From contig JADJXW010000004.1 of assembly GCA_016720075.1 (NCBI GenBank), forward strand, positions 186,001 through 250,000: a DNA stretch of 64,000 nt, in the 5' to 3' direction. This DNA is from Pseudomonadota bacterium. GTDB lineage: Bacteria; Pseudomonadota; Gammaproteobacteria; Steroidobacterales; Steroidobacteraceae. Below, one piece after another: positions 55,695-64,000 of the stretch (positions are counted from its first letter, which is position 1; each line of letters starts with the position of its first letter). The notes beneath the pieces are model-generated. The model searched no databases. It saw nothing but the letters and a program-made list of their open reading frames with translations, and had not been told where the DNA came from. The position numbers were made by a program, and so were the translations under genes.

Positions 55695-56609
55695 TCAGGG
55701 TCTCATCATCGACTCCGGCACATTGACCCACGCCCGATGATCCTGGAGATTGAAATCTATACCGGTGTCATACATCACCATGTAGAGGATCATGCCGTTG
55801 AACGTGGCCTGGTTCACGAAGGCCTGTCCTGCCCGCGTCCCGACGGGCAGTGGTGTATCGGGCCACAGTGGACCCTCGGTGCGCTGGATCCCGGACGAGC
55901 TCTTGGCGTTCGTCGAGGTCAACCCACTGGAACCGCCTACAATGCCGGACCACACCTGATAGACCATCTCGGAGTCGCCGCCGTGCTTGGTCAGCGGCGG
56001 ACTGGTGCAGTACTGGAACGGCGCAATGTCGCGCGACTTCTTCTCCGACTCCCAGATGCGCGCTCTGAAGGTCCAGCAGCCAGCCGACGGGAACTTGAAC
56101 TGGTGGACATTCTGCTTGTCCCTGCCCCACGCCGGTGCATCGGTCAGCGTAATGGCCACCCGAGGCCATTCCACCCACTTGCCACCCCCCGGTTGCGGAT
56201 GACGTTCGAAGAAGCCATTCAGCTCGGTGTCTCGGATCGAGCGGTACGGGAGCGCCGACCCGCCCGCAGCGCCAGCGGAAGTGCCTCCTGGCGGCACCAA
56301 CAAACCCTTCTTCTGCAGTTCCGCGCATTGTCCCGTGGTCACGACACCGTCGCGAGTGGCGATCAGCGACGGGAATCCTTCGGCCTCGGTCAATGACTGG
56401 ATGGGGCGCCGGCTGATGGCCCCGCCCGGCGTGTCTCTGAAACAGGTGACAATGCCCGGAAACGGCGACATCACCTCCACGGTGCCGATGACGACATTGG
56501 TGCCGGCCAGGGAGCTCTTCACGCCTTTCATGATTTCGGAGAAGGGGTTGGCTGCCTGGGCGCAGTTGAGGGACGCAATCAGGAAGGCAAACAGCAAATG
56601 GCGGCGCAT
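55695..56609 (-). CDS. Secreted protein of unknown function
   Basis: A 304-residue protein with a signal peptide (RRHLLFAFLIASLNCAQA). It contains NPFSEIMKGVKSSLAGTN, VEVMSPFPGIVTCFRDTPGG, a Gly/Ala-rich linker, WPRVAITLTDAPAWGRDKQN, FPSAGCWTFRARIWESEKKS and an end QATFNGMILYMVMYDTGIDF. Four Cys occur after the signal. I do not recognise the family. AGAGGACATCC precedes ATG 56609. Divergent from the kinase fusion. Confidence 0.55.
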   Translation of the reverse strand: MRRHLLFAFLIASLNCAQAANPFSEIMKGVKSSLAGTNVVIGTVEVMSPFPGIVTCFRDTPGGAISRRPIQSLTEAEGFPSLIATRDGVVTTGQCAELQKKGLLVPPGGTSAGAAGGSALPYRSIRDTELNGFFERHPQPGGGKWVEWPRVAITLTDAPAWGRDKQNVHQFKFPSAGCWTFRARIWESEKKSRDIAPFQYCTSPPLTKHGGDSEMVYQVWSGIVGGSSGLTSTNAKSSSGIQRTEGPLWPDTPLPVGTRAGQAFVNQATFNGMILYMVMYDTGIDFNLQDHRAWVNVPESMMRP

Positions 56610-56743
56610 GGATGTCCTCTGGTGTCGGGGATGCGGTTCTGGGCACTCCACCATGCCAAGTCGGAGGCTTTCCAGGTCTCACCTTTTTCTAACTTTCACG
56701 ACTGGGCAGGTCGTGGGGGGCAGTGGCAAGATCCACTCCTACC

Positions 56744-59358
56744 ATGACAACCCCCGTTACTCCGGCCCCTGCGTTCTATCGATACCGATTTGGCACGGCG
56801 GAGTTCGACGAAGCCCGTTTCGAGCTGCGCGTGGGCGGGCTACTGGTGGATGTCCAGCAGAAGCCGTTGCAGCTTCTGGCCCTGCTCATCCGGGTGCCCG
56901 GCCAGACTATCGATCGGGAATCCATTCTGGACAGCCTCTGGGGACGCCACGCCACGGGGGATGCCATTCTGGCCAATGCCGCCTCGAAGCTGCGTGCCGC
57001 CCTGGGCGACCAGAATCAGGGTTTATCGTCACAGTGCCCCGAAGGGGCTACAGATTCGAAGGCACACTGGATCGCATCGCCGTAGGCCGACAGCAGGACA
57101 GCCGGCTGGAGCTCAAGGCCGGGGAACCGGCGCCCGATCGAAAAGGGTACGTGCTCGAATCCCTGCTGCACTCGAACGAGTCCAACGAGACCTGGCGTGT
57201 GGCACAAACGCGAACGGGCGAACGCCGGGTCATGAAGTTCGCCGCCAATGGCGAGCAATTGGCGAACCTGAAGCGCGAGGTGACGATATTCCGGATTCTG
57301 CGCGAGTCCACCCCTTCACACGAAGGTTACGTGCAGATCCTGGACTGGAACTTCGAGCACACGCCTTTCTGGATCGAGAGCGTCTACTCCGGTCCCAACC
57401 TGGTGGATTGGGCAGAGTTCGGGGTGCCGGGAGGCCCAAGGCTGGCGCAGATCCCTCGTGGCAAGCGCATCGACCTGCTGCTTGCGATCATTGACGCCAC
57501 GGCCGCTGCACACGAGGCCGGTGTGCTACACAAGGACATTAAGCCCACCAATATCCTCATAGACGGCAATGAGATCCTCGGCTGGCGGCCGCGACTGGCG
57601 GACTTCGGCAGTGGGCGGATCATGGACGCAGAACGCATCGACGCCCTGGGGATCACAAGACTGGGGCTGACAGTCGCTTCGGACGCATCATCAGATTCCG
57701 GCACACCGTTCTACCTGGCGCCGGAGCTCCTGGCTGGACAGGCGCCCGGCATCCGCAGCGACCTGTATTCACTGGGCGTCCTGGCCTTCCAGTTGTTGGC
57801 CGGGAACCTGCGCCGGCCGATGATGCCCGGGTGGGAGCGCGACATTGGCGATCCCTTGCTCTGCGCCGACCTCGCGCGGGCCACGGACGTCGACCCGGCC
57901 ATGCGATTCGGCTCGTTAAGCGAGTTTGGTGAGCGCCTGCGCAAGCTCGAGGAGCGTCGCGCACAGATCGAAGCAGACAGTGCCGCGGTGGCGCACTCGG
58001 CGCAGGTCCACAAGCGTCTTTCGCTCGCGCAGGCGCGCCGCCCGTGGATCATTGCTTCCGTAGCCACACTATGCGGCGGGCTGGTGCTGGCCACAGGGCT
58101 GTATCTGCGTGCCGAGCATGCACGGGACCTGCTCAATGTCGAGTATCAGTCCTCCGCCGCGCTCAATACGCTGTTGCGTGAGGACATCATCGCCGCGGCG
58201 AATCCCAGTGTGTCGGGTCAGGGAGGAATCACCGTGGCCGAGGCGCTGGCGCGCGCCGCCGACCAGGTGGATCGTCGGTTCGCAGGGACTTCGGCCGTCA
58301 CGCGCGCACGACTGCATGCGGCAATGCAAAGTGCGCTCTCGGAGCTTTCGCGCAGCAAGGAAGCCGTGCAAGCAGGGGAACGGGCGGTTGCTGCGTGGAA
58401 GCAGTCATCCGTCGCCAACACCGAAGAGCTGCAGGATGCGCGGCTGCGACTGGCGGTCGATCTGGTGCAATTGTCGCAACTGGATGCCGCGGCGCAGGTC
58501 GTCAAGGATGTGGAGAAGGACTCTCTGAATCGCCCACTTGACGATGAAGCAAAGGCCAGGCTCTTCTACGCGAAGTCCTGGATCACTTCCGGCGATTTCG
58601 CTCTGCAGGAGTCCACGGACCTGATGGAGCAGGCCCATCGCCTGGTCGAGCAACCTGCGGCAAGTGACGAGGGCTGGCGCGACAAGATCCTGTTTGGCCT
58701 GGCGGACAACTACACCCTGCTGGGCCGGAATGTCGAAGCCGAGCAACTGTTCCGCAGCCTCCATGAATCCCAGACCGCGCGCCTAGGCCCGAATCATGCG
58801 CGCCCGTACTACACACTGGTGGGTCAGGCCAGAGCCGTCATGAACCAGAACCGACTGCAGGAGGCGAGCGCACTGTTGGAACGTGCCAGTGCCGGACTCG
58901 GCGCGACCGTCGGGCCTCAACATCGACAAACCCTGAGCGCTCGAGACTTTCTGGCAGAGATAAAGTTCAAGAGAGGAGAATATGCAGCGGCGGCTTCCGA
59001 GTGGCGCACCGTCCATGCCGGCTTCTCGCATCTGCTGGGCGCAGGCAGCAGCTATGCCCTGACGGTCCAGACCAGTCTGGGAGCGGCCCTCCACCTTGCC
59101 GGCCACTCTCCGGAGGCGGAGCAGACGCTGCGAGACGCGTTGCAGCGAGCACGGCAGTTCGCCGCGAACGATACGCCCCAGGTTCAGCAGATCCGGTATC
59201 AGCTCGCCCGCTGCCTGCTCGACCAGCACAAGCGTGCCGGCGTCGCCGAGTTGCTGGCCGGCCTCAACGAAGCGGCGTTGAACCTGGCTCAACAGGAGCC
59301 GGACTGGCCTGCGCGGCTCAACCTCTTGCGCGAGCGATTGCGCAAGTCAGGCGGGTGA
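56744..59358 (+). CDS. Winged helix - protein kinase - TM - TPR fusion (one frameshift)
   Basis: ATG 56744 opens with an OmpR-type winged helix (YRYRFGTAEFDEARFELRVG, LQLLALLIRVPGQTIDRESI, NAASKLRAALGD). The final strand-wing FIVTVPRRGYRFEG is in another frame; one added G in GGG near 57017 joins them. Then a kinase-like domain: Lys in RRVMKFAANGE, HKDIKPTNILID (HRD as HKD), RLADFGSGRI and APE-like LAPELLAG; there is no clear glycine loop. One helix (WIIASVATLCGGLVLATGLY) and a long TPR-type region (ALARAADQVDRRFAGTSAVT, LGPNHARPYYTLVGQARAVM) follow, like the kinase at 24968. It is probably a membrane-bound regulator that both binds DNA and phosphorylates, or a pseudokinase. Confidence 0.7.
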
Positions 59359-59381
59359 GCATCGGTTAAAAATGGGTGAGA

Positions 59382-59405
59382 CCGCGGTGAGGATTTTCAC
59401 CGTGG
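59382..59405. promoter_or_regulatory. Dyad between kinase fusion and lipoprotein gene
   Basis: CCGCGGTGA (59382-59390) and TCACCGTGG (59397-59405), 8 of 9 pairs. Located 23 bases after the kinase stop and 57 before the lipoprotein start. May be a terminator without T-run or an operator for the winged helix. Confidence 0.35.
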
Positions 59406-59461
59406 CACTTCGGCCTACTCGAACCCAAGGGTTTGCAGTTGCCACATGGAGTGCCCGGCTC

Positions 59462-61306
59462 ATGAACACTTCCCGCTTGGTTCGCATTGCGGCGTTGGCC
59501 GCGCTGGTCACTCTGGCAACCGGATGCGGCGGCGGCAGTGGTGCTGGCGGTGGCGGTGGCGGATCGCAGCGACCAGCCCCGCCATTTCAACGCAGCCGGC
59601 TTCCATCGGCGTGGTGGCTGGACAGACGGCCAGCTTCTCCATCACAGCCACTGGCAGTGCCCCGCTTGCCTACCAATGGGCGCGAGGCGGCGCCGACATC
59701 GCGGGCGCAACCTCAGCGAGCTACACCACCGCGGCGACGACGCTGTCGGACAACGGCGCCTCGTTCACTGCCCGGATCACCAATTCGGCAGGCAGCGTGA
59801 CCAGCAGTGCCGCGATCCTGACCGTTACCGCAGCGACTGCGGGCCCGGTGATCACTACCCAGCCCGCATCGCAGACGGTCGTGGCCGGACAAACGGTTAC
59901 CTTCTCTGTGGTGGCCACCGGCACAGGGCTGACCTATCAGTGGTCGCGCGCAGGTGTACAGATCGCAGGCGCAACGGCGGCCACTTTCACCCTCTCGGCC
60001 ACCGCACTGGCCGACAACGCGGCCACCTTCCAGGTGCGCGTTGTGAACGGCGGCGGCCAGGTCGACAGCGCAACCGCAACACTGACCGTTACTTCCCCGC
60101 CGATGGGCACCAGTCCCACAGCGCAACGACTGAGCGCGGGGCCCGGGTACACGCTGGCTCGCCTCGCCGATGGCACGGTCATCGCCTGGGGCTCGGGCAT
60201 GGCCGGCGGTAGTGGGCCGGCATATCCGGGCAGCAATGCGCATCGGATCTCGGGATTGGTCAACATCGCTGCAGTCGTTGGCTTCAACACCTGGACAGGA
60301 ACGCGTCCCGTCTTCGGTGACTCGACCTTGCACAGCCTGGCGGTCACGGCCGACGGCACGGTGTACAGTTGGGGCTGGGACTTTGGCGCCACTTCTGATA
60401 CGCCCACCTTCCAGCTGGCTGATACACCCGTTGCCGTGACGAGGCTTGGCGCCTCGAAACAAGTGGTGACCAATCGACTGCTGACCCTCGCCCTGCATGC
60501 CGATGGCACGGTCTGGTACACACCGGGAACGTTGCGCATCAACCCGCCTTCGTCAAATGCCCGGCAAGTGACGGGGCTGCCCAACATCACGGCCCTTGCC
60601 GAGATGCACAACCAGCAAAACGTAGCCGCCGCGATCGGCTCGGATGGCACCGTCTGGCGACTGCTCGCCACTTCGGCCAATACCGGGCCGGGCGTGACCG
60701 ACTGGACGGTTAGTGCACAGCAAATGCCCGCGCCGCCGGGAGTGGTGCAGGCCACATGCGCCGGCCTCGACGTCACGATCTCGCCGTTGCTGTTGAATAC
60801 CCATTACTGCCTTGCAGTCACGAGCGATGGTCGCGTGTGGAGCTGGGGCAACAACGCTGTGGGCCAGCTGGGCGACGGCACTCAAACAGAGCGCAATGCG
60901 CCAGCCGCAATTGCGGGTTTGTCGGACATGCGCAAGGTGCTCGCCACCGGCGGCATGTCATACGCACTGGGCAATGATGGCCGCGTCTACAGCTGGGGTG
61001 GATATGGAGACAATGCCGGCGCCGCGCTCAGCGCCCGCCTGCCCGCCAACAGCATGGGCATCGACGCGTCACTGTTGACTCCGGGCGTTGTACCCGGCAT
61101 CCAGGACATGGTCGAACTGAGTGGCGCGGCTGGCGAGGTGCGACCCGAGGCACGCGCCGCCGGCGTACACATCGCGGCGCTGAAGCGGGGATGGCACGGT
61201 GTGGACCTGGGGCGCGGACTGCTGCCTGCAGCTGGGACAAAGCAGCGCCACGGTTTCCTCTTCCGTTCCTCTCCAGGTGCCGGGAGTGAACCTGGGTGCG
61301 CAGTAA
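59462..61306 (+). pseudogene. Lipoprotein with two Ig-like domains and RCC1-like propeller, two frameshifts
   Basis: ATG 59462: signal NTSRLVRIAALAALVTLATG with lipobox ATGC and a Gly-rich linker. The frame changes within the GGC/GGT tract (59540-59570). Then two Ig-like units (ISTQPASIGVVAGQTASFSI ... YQWARGGADIAGATSASYTT; ITTQPASQTVVAGQTVTFSV ... YQWSRAGVQIAGATAATFTL) and RCC1 repeats (TLARLADGTVIAWGSG, LHSLAVTADGTVYSWGWD, CLAVTSDGRVWSWGNNAVGQ, ALGNDGRVYSWGG). A second break at GGGG near 61193 leads to DGTVWTWGADCCLQLG and stop TAA 61304-61306. Resembles the lipoprotein at 22420 in design. Confidence 0.7.
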
Positions 61307-61361
61307 GAGACTGAAACCCGGAAGGTCTTGCATCGGCCGAATCGGAACGGCTCTACGACGC

Positions 61362-61443
61362 ATTGGGCCTGACCGGATTCGAACCAAAGACCGGGGGATT
61401 ATGGGCATGGAGCCACAACAGACGCAGGATCTTGCTGGCGTTT
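61362..61443 (-). repeat. tRNA-Met-like 3' half, copy A (attachment-type repeat)
   Basis: On the minus strand the 3' part of a tRNA: CCCATAATCCCC (anticodon-loop-like CAT), GGTTTGG-like T-stem with TTCGAAT, acceptor CAGGCCCA. The plus strand ends in GCTGGCGTTT as in copy B. No 5' half, so not a functional tRNA. Directly after the RCC1 lipoprotein. Confidence 0.6.
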
Positions 61444-61522
61444 CCATCCCCTTAAGTCGACTTGACAGCATCCCGGCCTGCTCCATGATCTGCAGGAGTC
61501 CGCGGAGCAAAGGAGGATCAGG

Positions 61523-62548
61523 ATGCGTATTCAGCTTGCTCTTGTCGCAGTCGGGTTTACCTGCACGCTGCTACTTGCTGTGCCTTCACGCGCGAGCGAA
61601 TCGCGGGAAATTGTCACGACCTGCGAGCGGGTGATCCGCAACTCCGCCGAGTCGTATGGTGGTCCTGCACTCGGCAGTGCCGCCGCCGAGGCAAACTTTC
61701 GTGAATGCTGGGAGGGTGCCATCCTGTCCCGTGACGGAGTACCCGCGAACCTCAGAAAGATGTGCGACGGGGAAGTTGAGCGCAGCGGGCGACATCTCGG
61801 AAGCAGTGAGGGGGATGCAACCCACCGGCAATGCCGCGAGCGGGAGATGGCGAGGACCGCCCCCGTCCTGGCTGCGGCGAGGGCCTGCCTCGCGGAGCTG
61901 CGCGGCGGTGATGCGAAGTTCGGCGCCGCCGCCTGGGACCGCACCTACGACGGATGCATGCAACGCTCCGGGGTGGATCGTTCGGGCGTAACAGAGGCGG
62001 AACCCAAGCCATTCGGTCGCGGCAAGGTACAGGCCTACCTCAACGCCTTGTATCACGGTGATCTGCCCAAGCTTCGTGCGATCGACGCCGAGCTTTCGCA
62101 GAAGCTCGGCGCGATGTACCAGGTTCCGGGGTACAAGGCCTCGCTGCTGCAGCAGGTGCTCGCGAACTATCTGATTCACTACCCGGTTGCCTTCCGGAAC
62201 TGCCTCCCGGCCGATTCGCCGAAAGTGAGGATCGGCGAGGCCGGCGAGCGCATCACGACGCGCGGTGGGATAGAGGTAGCCCGCCAGACCTTCGACACTC
62301 GACGTGACGTCCCGGTTGCGAGGCATCGCTATCCGCTGGCGACCCGCGTCAAACCGGACGCCGAGCAGAGCGATATCGAGGACAGGTTGTTGAAAGGGCT
62401 TTCAGGTGTCGACCTTGAAGAGCTCCGCAGCAGGCACGTCAACCAGGTCGTGGCGGAGGTCATGAATGGACTGCAGTGCACCGATCCTGTCGTGAAGCAG
62501 CTCGATGCGAACCTGATCAGATTCGCGCCGGTGCTGCTGCCGCCGTAG
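61523..62548 (+). CDS. Secreted Cys-containing protein of unknown function
   Basis: A 341-residue protein with a signal peptide (QLALVAVGFTCTLLLAVPSR). The mature N-terminal half has paired cysteines in repeated segments (TTCERVIRNSAESYGGPA, NFRECWEGAILSRDGVP, RKMCDGEVERS, HRQCREREMARTAP, ARACLAELRGGD, YDGCMQRSG), suggesting tandem disulfide-linked helices. The C-terminal half is helical (LNALYHGDLPKLRAIDAELS, LQQVLANYLIHYPVAFRNCL). AGGAGG precedes ATG 61523. The only gene between the two tRNA-like repeats. No family recognised. Confidence 0.6.
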   Translation: MRIQLALVAVGFTCTLLLAVPSRASESREIVTTCERVIRNSAESYGGPALGSAAAEANFRECWEGAILSRDGVPANLRKMCDGEVERSGRHLGSSEGDATHRQCREREMARTAPVLAAARACLAELRGGDAKFGAAAWDRTYDGCMQRSGVDRSGVTEAEPKPFGRGKVQAYLNALYHGDLPKLRAIDAELSQKLGAMYQVPGYKASLLQQVLANYLIHYPVAFRNCLPADSPKVRIGEAGERITTRGGIEVARQTFDTRRDVPVARHRYPLATRVKPDAEQSDIEDRLLKGLSGVDLEELRSRHVNQVVAEVMNGLQCTDPVVKQLDANLIRFAPVLLPP

Positions 62549-62552
62549 AGTG

Positions 62553-62633
62553 TTGGGCCTGCTTGGATTCGAGCCAAGGACCAAGGGATTATGAGCATGG
62601 AAACGCCACAAACCTAAGGTTTTACTGGCGTTT
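62553..62633 (-). repeat. tRNA-Met-like 3' half, copy B (attachment-type repeat)
   Basis: Minus strand: GCTCATAATCCCTTGGTCC (anticodon-loop CAT), T-arm CTTGG-CTCGAAT-CCAAG with a perfect 5-bp stem, then CAGGCCCA. It is followed on the 5' side by AAACGCCA...TGGCGTTT, a perfect 8-bp hairpin, instead of a tRNA 5' half. Aligns with copy A over about 80 bases. Confidence 0.65.
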
Positions 62634-62716
62634 ATAGCCCTTCACCCATCATTGCATGCAGGCCTAATTCAGCGTCACCGGGATACCGTCGAATTTAAAG
62701 GAATTCACGCACCGCG

Positions 62717-62796
62717 GCGGATAGGAAGTTCAACCCACCTACCCCACCCGAATCGTTTCGTGGAACGGGCCTTATGGTGAGTCCGAGACTGCCGCC
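62717..62796. repeat. 80-bp repeat, copy B
   Basis: GCGGATAGGAAGTTCAACCC ... TTTCGTGGAACGGGCCTTAT, same length as copy A at 54439. Lies between the tRNA-like repeat and attachment copy 4. Confidence 0.6.
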
Positions 62797-62884
62797 TAGA
62801 GCCTGCTCAAGTTTTGACCAATTCTTCCCGGAATCCTGGCGCCGCAACTGCGGGCGTATCGGCGCACGATGCTGCGTGCACCGC

Positions 62885-63011
62885 TCACTCCCACTCAGTT
62901 ATTGCTCAGCATCGTAACTCCGCGCTGCTACTGAAGTTCTCTCAGGTGCTGCGCAAGTTTACCGTCACGGCAACCGACAATACAGTTCGCTTGGAGCCGA
63001 TAGACCGCAAT
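62885..63011. repeat. guaA-attachment-like repeat, copy 4
   Basis: Core TCACTCCCACTCAGT (62885-62899); TTACCGTCA starts 74 bases on (62959); CCGATAGACCGC at 62997, 38 rather than 48 bases later, about one helical turn shorter. The gene-free stretch 62549-63098 contains this, the 80-bp repeat and the tRNA-like repeat. Confidence 0.7.
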
Positions 63012-63098
63012 CGATGCCGAAAGCAACTGGTCGCGAGGAGTTGGCCTTCGACAATGCCGGCAGGTTCAACATTTCCCCAACCCGCCGCGACGTGCCCA

Positions 63099-64000
63099 TC
63101 ACGTCACCGAATAGAGCCTCGGGAACCAGCGCTCGACGACGTCAATGGGAAATCCCAGTCGCAACGGCGCTTTGTGCGAGCCTGAAACAAGCAGGCGCTT
63201 GTCGACAAGAGCGGAAATCACGCGACGCGCGGTGCGCTCGCTGGTGTCGATCAGCTGGGCGATGCGGCCGCGCTCCAACTCACCCGAGAGAAGCGCCTCG
63301 CGTAGCACCGCGTAGCTTCGCTTCGGTAACCGCTCCGCGCTTTCCTCATCGCGCACGTACAGCTCCATGCGACGCTGAAGCTCGGAAGGATCGAGCAGCT
63401 CGCGCATGCAGCGCACCTGATCAAGACAGGTCTCCAGGAAGAACCGGCAGAAGTCGATCAGCGCCTCGTGCGACAGCGCCCCTCGCCAGTCGAGATCGTT
63501 CCGGCGCGGCTCATCCGCCGCCATGAGGCGACGTTTGTATTCGCCCGAGCTGCGCGCGAGCCCGCGCGACACGGACCAGAGTGTGGAGCCGATTCCGGTG
63601 TCGAGCAGGAGCGCGTGCGACATCAGGCGCGCAACGCGGCCGTTGCCATCGAGGAACGGATGAATCCACAGAAAGCGATGATGAGCCGCGGCAACGGCGA
63701 TCACCTGCCGCGGCTTCGTCAGCCGGACCGAGTCGTACGCTTCCTCGAATCTACCCATGAATGCCGTGAGGTCCTCGGCGTCGGGTGCGACATGCCGACC
63801 CACGGCCACGATCCGGGAACGCATCTGCCCCGGAACGACCGGAATCCGCTCCCTCGTGTCGAGGTTTTCAACGACCAGCAGACTCTCGGGCAGCCGCCTG
63901 CAAAATTCCCGATGCGTCCACTCGATGAAGGCGCGCGATGCGGGCGGGCGCGGCATGTCGCCCACTCGCTCGTCGATCAGCCGCTGCACTTCGATGTGGG
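63099..64000 (-). CDS. Fic-domain AMP-transferase, second copy (5' end outside window)
   Basis: About 300 residues are visible, from the region EVQRLIDERVG to the C-terminus. The catalytic HPFLDGNGRVAR and the winged helix (LERGRIAQLIDTSERTARRV) are intact. By hand count about 22 of 297 residues differ from the copy at 42016, roughly 93 percent identity. The stop is 87 bases from attachment copy 4. The DUF6880-like gene that follows copy 1 is absent here. The inhibitory motif would lie outside the window. Confidence 0.88.
   Translation of the reverse strand, partial: HIEVQRLIDERVGDMPRPPASRAFIEWTHREFCRRLPESLLVVENLDTRERIPVVPGQMRSRIVAVGRHVAPDAEDLTAFMGRFEEAYDSVRLTKPRQVIAVAAAHHRFLWIHPFLDGNGRVARLMSHALLLDTGIGSTLWSVSRGLARSSGEYKRRLMAADEPRRNDLDWRGALSHEALIDFCRFFLETCLDQVRCMRELLDPSELQRRMELYVRDEESAERLPKRSYAVLREALLSGELERGRIAQLIDTSERTARRVISALVDKRLLVSGSHKAPLRLGFPIDVVERWFPRLYSVT

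Noticed and set aside
59540..59575. Phase variation by the GGC/GGT tract of the lipoprotein
   Set aside because: The repeat unit is a multiple of three, so slippage would keep frame; a single-base error or mutation explains the shift better.
61362..62633. Functional tRNA-Met genes
   Set aside because: Only the 3' half is present in each copy; no D-arm or 5' acceptor strand.
37500..63011. CRISPR array
   Set aside because: Repeats are about 130 bp and 7-9 kb apart, with no short regularly spaced units anywhere in the window.

Overview
The window is GC-rich DNA with closely packed operons, overlapping start/stop codons and GTG/TTG starts, typical of a metabolically versatile proteobacterium. 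The gene families (hydroxycinnamoyl-CoA hydratase-lyase, paired sulfatases, multihaem TPR cytochrome, ECF sigma factor beside a TPR kinase, secreted HH-SFAMFD proteins) suggest a gammaproteobacterium of the Steroidobacter/Solimonas/Xanthomonadales type. That placement is inference; there is no rRNA or complete tRNA to confirm it.

Layout. 1-2.9 kb: tRNA hydroxylase trhO (3' end outside the window), then a hydroxycinnamate module: a hydratase-lyase and a divergent MarR regulator separated by a perfect palindrome, plus a hotdog protein. 2.9-8.5 kb (minus): sulfatase - octahaem TPR cytochrome - sulfatase operon. 8.5-13.1 kb: small envelope proteins and a membrane-linked winged-helix regulator. 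13.2-16.6 kb (minus): two MFS transporters and an SDR. 16.8-18.2 kb: a TPR protein and a secreted partner. 18.2-22.2 kb (minus): secreted two-domain protein, PLP C-S enzyme, Tat amidase. 22.4-27.3 kb: surface propeller lipoprotein, ECF sigma factor, transmembrane Ser/Thr kinase. 27.3-37.5 kb: a catabolic-looking cluster (NTF2-like protein, alpha/beta hydrolase, PQQ-type sugar dehydrogenase, UGSC-like protein, enolase-superfamily enzyme) with two more copies of the secreted two-part module.

From 37.5 kb on the DNA is accessory. Four copies of an approximately 130-bp element (37500, 44686, 53522, 62885) each carry the sequence that encodes the I-E-W-E-stop end of GMP synthase (guaA), a known island attachment site, plus a conserved block always 73-74 bp away. 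They divide the region into successive island-like units. The first holds decayed peroxide/haem genes, an AraC regulator, a DUF6880-like gene, a Fic protein, an integrase remnant and an IS6 element. The second holds a TetR-controlled ABC exporter and an unusual haem-copper oxidase with SCO and HPP-CBS proteins. The third holds HigBA, an IS66 remnant, a winged-helix/kinase/TPR fusion, an Ig/RCC1 lipoprotein and a small cassette flanked by tRNA-like repeats. The fourth begins with a second Fic gene.

The three best candidates for something undescribed are: (1) the secreted two-part module, which occurs once as a fusion and twice as adjacent genes, with a predicted mature N-terminus of His-His; (2) the guaA-type attachment array; (3) transmembrane TPR kinases sitting next to Ig/beta-propeller lipoproteins at two loci. 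Many apparent frameshifts lie in short G runs, so sequencing error must be excluded before genes are called dead.
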